From an uncultured Lachnospiraceae bacterium (GTDB lineage Bacteria; Bacillota; Clostridia; Lachnospirales; Lachnospiraceae), in NCBI GenBank assembly GCA_937910785.1, contig CALDLG010000038.1, positions 1-18,905 on the forward strand: a stretch of DNA of 18,905 nucleotides. The letters run 5' to 3'. The notes beneath the pieces were generated by a model. That model was not told the origin of the DNA and did not search any database. It saw nothing but the letters and a program-made list of their open reading frames with translations. Below, piece by piece: positions 15,414 to 18,905 of the stretch. Made by a program: the position numbers and the translations under genes. The first letter of the stretch is position 1, and each line of letters opens with the position of its first letter.

Positions 15414-15635
15414 TCAAAAAATTACTTTATCACCAATCAGTTCTTGCAGGCGTTTCATCTGCCCCGCAGTTATTGTAACACCTTTGCCATACTCAGTATG
15501 ACTTTCATTCCAGGTCCGTATATCATATACAGGCTCTCTATCATCCCAACTAATGTAATTCAATTCCTTTGTCCGGCCATTATTCGGTTCAGAGATGTTT
15601 CCGATATGTTTATATATCCGATATTTTTGTTTCAT
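15414..15635 (-). CDS. YdbC/PC4-like single-stranded nucleic acid binding protein
   Basis: This small protein of about 73 residues contains RTKELNYISWDDREPVYDIR, followed by TWNESHTEYGKGVTIT and a closing helix QMKRLQELIGD. This is the pattern of the YdbC family, bacterial relatives of the PC4 transcription coactivator fold, which bind single-stranded DNA or RNA as dimers. Translation probably starts at ATG 15635, with AGGTGG 8 bases upstream; the GTG at 15647 lies inside that ribosome site. It is the third gene of the minus-strand accessory group and starts 39 bases after the frameshifted small gene. Such proteins are common in Clostridia and on mobile elements. Its specific role here is unknown. 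Confidence 0.75.
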   Translation of the reverse strand: MKQKYRIYKHIGNISEPNNGRTKELNYISWDDREPVYDIRTWNESHTEYGKGVTITAGQMKRLQELIGDKVIF

Positions 15636-15674
15636 CTGTTTTTCCACCTTTACAACTTCCGATTTGTTACCCTC

Positions 15675-15960
15675 CTACTTCCGTCCCCCGCTTTGAATTG
15701 GATTTTTCAGCAAGTCCGATTTTTCCGCTATCTTTTTCAGCCACTTTACTTCGTCCTCTGACAGCTTCTTCAAATTCAATTTCAGCCGTTTACAGATAAA
15801 CGCCAACGACGCCCGCACCGAGTCGCTATCCTCACTGGCAGTTTCATCAACAGCCTGCAAAAATCCTTTCAACGGGTTGTCCTCCGGGACACTGAAAAAA
15901 ATCATCCGCTTCATAACTGCCCGGCGCAAACTTGGAGAGGTTCTTATTTTCTTTTACCGC
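15675..15960 (-). pseudogene. Unrecognised small protein gene, frameshifted in a T7 run
   Basis: The downstream frame reads SVPEDNPLKGFLQAVDETASEDSDS and goes on through a basic, Leu/Lys-rich helical segment (ICKRLKLNLKKLSEDEVKWLKKIAEKS) to the stop at 15675. Just upstream another frame reads VKENKNLSKFAPGSYEADDFF. The two join smoothly if one base is removed from the A7 run at 15895-15901 (T7 on the coding strand). That would give a protein of about 95 residues. No standard start codon is seen in the upstream frame, which begins beside the stop codon of the Imm33 gene, so the true N-terminus is uncertain. I do not recognise the family. An alternative is a start at ATG 15914 in the downstream frame, giving about 79 residues. 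Confidence 0.5.
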
Positions 15961-15962
15961 AC

Positions 15963-16751
15963 TTATCTTTTCGTAAGGAAAACGGCTTTATTTTTCATAT
16001 CAACTTCAAATGCCGTTTCGGATATACGAATAAATTCAGTTCCTACCGGGGCAGTCATATATTTATAAACATCCCTGTCCAGTTCATGACACACTTTGCC
16101 GAGCGGCATCAACACAATGTTTTTCACATCTGAATTATAGTGTTCGTCTTCATTTCCTGCAAAAAATGTCCATCCGCTGTCTGCCGGATTGTTTGGCTCA
16201 CGTCTGTACATAAAGCCGACTTTCCAGCCTTCCTCTACAATTCTTCTGGAAACAAGTGCGCCTTGATTCATGAGTGCGCGTATTTTTTTGATTTCATCAT
16301 ACCGATTTTCATGATTCAAAAAACTATTCCTCATTTCGTCGCTGACAAGTGTATCAGTGCAGAGACTTTCAATATTTGCGTTCCATTTGCCGCTGTCCTC
16401 TGCCTGATGCCTCAAAAGCACAGCCAAATCCAACAATTCTTCCTCTCCGCACTCAATATGAGTACGCGCTTCTTTGCACATATTCTTTCCGGCATTGTCA
16501 TAAACAAACACCTGCACCGCTCCATCTCGATAAAGCAGGAGCTTTACAGCGCCCATTTTGGCTTCATCATCATAAAACATCATAAAAGGCGGCAGTTTAC
16601 CATTGACGTACCATTCAAATTCGGTTCCATCCTTGCTATTCATAAAATAGACCGCCCCGTTTTCTTCCAAATCACTCGATTTTACCTGTGACAGATACTG
16701 TTCCCTGTTCTGTTCCATAATGCTTTTAATTTCATCTAAAATTACATTCAT
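15963..16751 (-). CDS. Imm33 (DUF2185) domain protein with an uncharacterised N-terminal domain
   Basis: This 262-residue soluble protein has an Imm33/DUF2185 domain at about 165-245: ALVSRRIVEEGWKVGFMYRR, EPNNPADSGWTFFAGNEDE and APVGTEFIRISETAFEV. In surveys of polymorphic toxin systems this domain is classed as an immunity protein that neutralises a partner toxin. Residues 1-140 form a separate domain (ENGAVYFMNSKDGTEFEWYVNGKLPPFMMFYDD, VFVYDNAGKN) that I do not recognise. AGAGGG lies 8 bases before ATG 16751. A possible promoter, TTTCCA and TAAAAT with 17-base spacing, lies near 16830-16858 on the minus strand. It leads the small accessory operon with the frameshifted gene and the YdbC-like gene. 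No toxin gene is visible in the window. A stand-alone immunity or defence role is therefore inference. Confidence 0.75.
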   Translation of the reverse strand: MNVILDEIKSIMEQNREQYLSQVKSSDLEENGAVYFMNSKDGTEFEWYVNGKLPPFMMFYDDEAKMGAVKLLLYRDGAVQVFVYDNAGKNMCKEARTHIECGEEELLDLAVLLRHQAEDSGKWNANIESLCTDTLVSDEMRNSFLNHENRYDEIKKIRALMNQGALVSRRIVEEGWKVGFMYRREPNNPADSGWTFFAGNEDEHYNSDVKNIVLMPLGKVCHELDRDVYKYMTAPVGTEFIRISETAFEVDMKNKAVFLTKR

Positions 16752-16982
16752 AAAATATCCCTCTGTTTCACATTGTCCGTTTTAATTTATCTAATCCCCA
16801 AATTCCGATTTTTCGCTTTGTTTCTTCCATTTTACCACAATTTCGAGAGCGTGGAAACAGAGAGTTTTCCTGACTGATTTCCGACCTTATGGATATACGG
16901 GACGGGCGGTTATTCAGGCGTAGACTTATTTTAGTTCATCGATGAGCCGCACCTTGAAAACAAAAGAAAAGGAGCGTATGGC
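16752..16982. other. Intergenic segment without a recognisable gene
   Basis: The part nearest 16751 holds the leader and possible promoter of the Imm33 gene. Further right, AAGGAG followed by ATG (16978) looks like a ribosome site and start on the plus strand. It runs directly into the terminator hairpin at 16984, so it is probably a remnant or coincidence. Confidence 0.4.
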
Positions 16983-17022
16983 AAAAACGGCGGTATCACT
17001 CACGATACCGCCGTTTTGTTTT
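16983..17022. terminator. Strong bidirectional terminator hairpin
   Basis: A perfect 14-bp stem pairs 16984-16997 with 17004-17017 around a 6-base loop. On the plus strand it is followed by TTTTGTTTT, and on the minus strand by TTTTT. It can act as a second stop after the tRNA terminator and shields the Imm33 operon from read-through. Confidence 0.85.
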
Positions 17023-17039
17023 AGCATTCGAGATATACT

Positions 17040-17080
17040 AAAAATCCGAAGCCGTCCCCGATTGGAACCGGGTTCGGATT
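17040..17080 (-). terminator. Intrinsic terminator of tRNA-Leu
   Basis: On the minus strand AATCCGAA (17080-17073) pairs with TTCGGATT (17050-17043), with CCC/GGG pairing inside, followed by a run of five T. It begins 10 bases after the tRNA 3' CCA. Confidence 0.75.
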
Positions 17081-17089
17081 ATCATTATC

Positions 17090-17172
17090 TGGTGCGGATA
17101 ACAGGACTTGAACCTGCACGGTCTCCCACCAGAACCTAAATCTGGCGCGTCTGCCAATTCCGCCATATCCGC
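17090..17172 (-). tRNA. tRNA-Leu (anticodon UAG)
   Basis: This is an 83-base tRNA with encoded CCA (17092-17090). The acceptor stem GCGGATA pairs with TATCCGC. The anticodon arm CCAGA-TTTAGGT-TCTGG gives anticodon TAG. A long class II variable arm (GGGAGACCG) follows, as in leucine tRNAs. The T-arm is GCAGG-TTCAAGT-CCTGT. It decodes CUA and other CUN codons. It is preceded by a consensus promoter and followed by a terminator, so it is a monocistronic tRNA gene. Its 3' end faces the accessory patch at 14.6-16.8 kb, and tRNA 3' ends are common integration sites. Confidence 0.95.
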
Positions 17173-17210
17173 CTGTATTTAACATGAGCTGTCTGTAAAG
17201 CCCGTTATGT

Positions 17211-17239
17211 ATCATAACATTCCGATCTGTTGATGTCAA
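17211..17239 (-). promoter_or_regulatory. Consensus promoter of tRNA-Leu
   Basis: On the minus strand, TTGACA (17239-17234) and TATGAT (17216-17211) are separated by 17 bases. This is the best sigmaA promoter in the window, ending 38 bases before the tRNA, as expected for a stable RNA gene. Confidence 0.85.
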
Positions 17240-17286
17240 TCCTTCCGGTCTGAATGATCGGCAGAAAATATCTTCGCACCGGTGCA

Positions 17287-18645
17287 CTAACTTCCAATAT
17301 GGCTGATAATCTGCCGGTTAATCCGAATCATGAAAAATACCGTCATAAGCAGGGACATGATCTCCGCAATCGGAAAAGCCCACCATACATAATTTACATT
17401 CCCCGCAAGGGATAGCAGATATGCCGCCGGAAGCAGCACCACCAGCTGTCTTGCGATCGATACAATCATGCTGTACACAGCGCGTCCCAGCGCCTGAAAT
17501 ACCGTACCGCAGATAATACAGAAGCCCGCAAACAGGTAACTGATGCTGATCGTGCGCAGCGCAGGAACTCCGATTCCAAGCATGGTTTCCGAAGCGTCAA
17601 ACATTAATAACAGTCGTTCTGGAATGATATTGAAAAGCAGCAGGCCGATCATCATCGCAGCAAATGCATACACAATACCAAGCTTTACCGTTTTCAGAAA
17701 ACGCTCCTTTTTCCCCGCGCCAAAATTATACGCCAGAATCGGCACCAGCCCGTTATTCATGCCGAAAATCGGCATGAATACAAAACTCTGAAGTTTAAAG
17801 TAAACGCCGAATACCGCCGCCGCCGTAGAAGAAAAAGAAATCAGAATCAGATTCATACCGTAGGTCATCAGCGAACCGATTGCCTGCATAATCATGGAAG
17901 GAATTCCCACCGCATAAATCTGTCCGACAATTTCACGCTCAAGTTTAAGCCCTTCTTTTCTGATCTTTACTTCATCATTTTTCATGAAATTGAGATACAA
18001 CGCCAAAACTCCGGCTATCACCTGTCCGATTACAGTCGCAACAGCGGCGCCTTTGACTCCCATCCTGGGCATCCCGCCCAGACCAAAGATCAGAATCGGA
18101 TCGAGAATAATGTTGATAATCGCTCCGGTTCCCTGCGTAATCATGGTGTAAAAAGTCTTCCCTGTCGCCTGTAACAGTCGTTCAAAGGTAAACTGCATGA
18201 AAATACCAAAGGAACAGCAGCAGACGATCGTCAGGTAATCCGTCCCGAAGCGCAGTATTTCCGCATCGGATGTCTGGCTTTTATAAAAAACCGATACACC
18301 GAAAATACCGACTGCCACAAAGAACAGAAAACTGAGCGCCATCAGAATAATCCCGTTGCAGGCGCATTTATTTACCTTATCATAATCTTTTTCTCCAAGC
18401 GAACGGGAAAGCACCGCATTAATGCCGACACAGGTTCCCGCCGCCACAGCAATCATCAGACTCTGAATCGGAAACGCAAGCGACACCGCCGTCAACGCGT
18501 TCTCATTGATCCTTGCGACGAAAATACTGTCAACCACATTGTATAACGCCTGTACGAGCATGGAAATCACCATCGGAAGCGACATCGTAATCAACAGCCG
18601 GTTTACCGGCATCGTGCCCATTTTGTTTTCTTTTGTCTGTTCCAT
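17287..18645 (-). CDS. MATE family efflux transporter
   Basis: The protein has about 452 residues and twelve hydrophobic segments. The first reads LLITMSLPMVISMLVQALYNVVDSIFVA, typical of MATE (DinF/NorM/MepA-type) transporters; VSLAFPIQSLMIAVAAGTCVGINAVLSRSLGE and GNVNYVWWAFPIAEIMSL also fit. These antiporters export cationic drugs or metabolites using a sodium or proton gradient. ATG 18645 is preferred. The frame is open further to 18762, but that extension crosses the hairpin at 18705-18746 and does not resemble MATE N-termini. Another in-frame ATG lies eight codons further in. The gene is monocistronic. No clear terminator follows; the palindrome GCACCGGTGC lies just after the stop. Confidence 0.92.
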   Translation of the reverse strand: MEQTKENKMGTMPVNRLLITMSLPMVISMLVQALYNVVDSIFVARINENALTAVSLAFPIQSLMIAVAAGTCVGINAVLSRSLGEKDYDKVNKCACNGIILMALSFLFFVAVGIFGVSVFYKSQTSDAEILRFGTDYLTIVCCCSFGIFMQFTFERLLQATGKTFYTMITQGTGAIINIILDPILIFGLGGMPRMGVKGAAVATVIGQVIAGVLALYLNFMKNDEVKIRKEGLKLEREIVGQIYAVGIPSMIMQAIGSLMTYGMNLILISFSSTAAAVFGVYFKLQSFVFMPIFGMNNGLVPILAYNFGAGKKERFLKTVKLGIVYAFAAMMIGLLLFNIIPERLLLMFDASETMLGIGVPALRTISISYLFAGFCIICGTVFQALGRAVYSMIVSIARQLVVLLPAAYLLSLAGNVNYVWWAFPIAEIMSLLMTVFFMIRINRQIISHIGS

Positions 18646-18704
18646 TTCAATATGCCTGCCTTTCCTGTTTTTTAATATCAATTCTGAAAAAAGTTTTTTC
18701 CCAT

Positions 18705-18746
18705 AAAAACACCATCTGTATTGGATATATATCTGTACAGATGGCG
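18705..18746 (-). terminator. Terminator or leader attenuator upstream of the MATE gene
   Basis: On the minus strand an 11-bp stem (18746-18736 with 18720-18710, one G-U pair) with a 15-base loop is followed by TTTTT (18709-18705). It ends about 60 bases before the MATE start. It may terminate a transcript arriving from beyond the right edge, or attenuate the MATE transcript itself if the promoter lies near 18762-18788. Confidence 0.6.
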
Positions 18747-18761
18747 TTTCCTGCCGCTTCA

Positions 18762-18788
18762 ATAATATGTTTCTATTTTAAAATACAA
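18762..18788 (-). promoter_or_regulatory. Possible MATE promoter
   Basis: On the minus strand, TTGTAT (18788-18783) and TATTAT (18767-18762) are spaced 15 bases apart, shorter than ideal, in an AT-rich stretch. If used, the hairpin at 18705-18746 lies in the MATE leader. Confidence 0.3.
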
Positions 18789-18838
18789 TATATTTCTGAT
18801 ATATGTCTGTGACGAGACCAAGATATAAAAAGACTTTT

Positions 18839-18905
18839 GGTAACTTCCCTTTTTAATGAGCCACTGGGGATATCGCACAGGGGTTCGAATCCCCTTTTAC
18901 CTTCT
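18839..18905 (+). other. tRNA T-arm-like sequence at the window edge
   Basis: AGGGG-TTCGAAT-CCCCT at 18879-18895 is a perfect five-pair T-arm with a canonical loop. GGTAA (18839-18843) could pair with TTACC (18897-18901) as part of an acceptor stem. Only about 35 bases lie between these elements, too few for both D and anticodon arms, and no CCA follows before the window ends. It could be a tRNA remnant, an attachment-site copy or a tRNA-like element. Confidence 0.35.

Noticed and set aside
15895..15901. Programmed -1 ribosomal frameshift at the U UUU UUU heptamer
   Set aside because: The slippery pattern is in phase, but a -1 shift leads to a frame that stops quickly. The downstream conserved frame needs a +1 change (one base fewer), which points to an indel.
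16978..17040. Short plus-strand gene starting ATG 16978 behind AAGGAG
   Set aside because: Its coding sequence is the terminator hairpin itself and then the tRNA terminator region, with no conserved protein character.
17021..17287. Minus-strand frame of 88 codons across the tRNA-Leu gene
   Set aside because: It is a translation of the tRNA and its leader (GGIGRRARFRFWW comes from tRNA bases), with no ribosome site and no protein-like features.

Overview
The window looks like chromosome of a Gram-positive anaerobic Firmicute, most likely a Lachnospiraceae-type Clostridium relative. The basis is moderate GC, strong AGGAGG-type ribosome sites, frequent TTG/GTG starts, sigmaA-like promoters, and the gene families present (BMP lipoprotein, CotH/VTC/DUF4956 trio, flotillin, LytTR-DUF3021, lipoprotein solute-binding protein, MATE pump). 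The genus cannot be fixed from the sequence alone.

Layout, left to right. (1) 1-1164, plus strand: the 3' end of a BMP-family substrate-binding protein and a metallophosphoesterase broken by a one-base frameshift, closed by a two-way terminator. (2) 5200-1181, minus strand: one promoter drives a CotH-type extracellular kinase-like protein, a VTC-domain polyphosphate polymerase-like protein and a DUF4956 membrane protein. This is the most attractive candidate for a poorly described system, a membrane or surface polyphosphate/phosphorylation module. (3) 5292-6797, plus strand: a FloT-like flotillin, followed by a 21-bp perfect hairpin. (4) 9680-6937, minus strand: LytTR regulator, DUF3021 membrane protein, ABC ATPase and ABC-2 permease in one compact operon. 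(5) 12145-9827, minus strand: a large lipoprotein with a predicted propeller-like N-terminus and a solute-binding C-terminus. It is divergent from an OmpR/histidine-kinase pair at 12532-14635. The gap between them holds a ~176-bp element with 28-bp terminal inverted repeats. (6) 14622-16751, minus strand: an eroded accessory patch with a truncated and frameshifted AAA/P-loop kinase, a palindromic insert flanked by direct repeats, a YdbC/PC4-like protein, a frameshifted small gene and an Imm33 (DUF2185) protein. (7) 17040-18905, minus strand: tRNA-Leu(UAG) with its own consensus promoter and terminator, and a MATE efflux gene behind a possible leader attenuator. A tRNA T-arm-like remnant lies at the right edge.

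Three genes (480-1132, 14622-15118, 15675-15960) are disrupted by small indels. Two of these are single-base, so real decay and sequence error should both be considered. All family assignments come from recognising motifs by eye; no database search was run.
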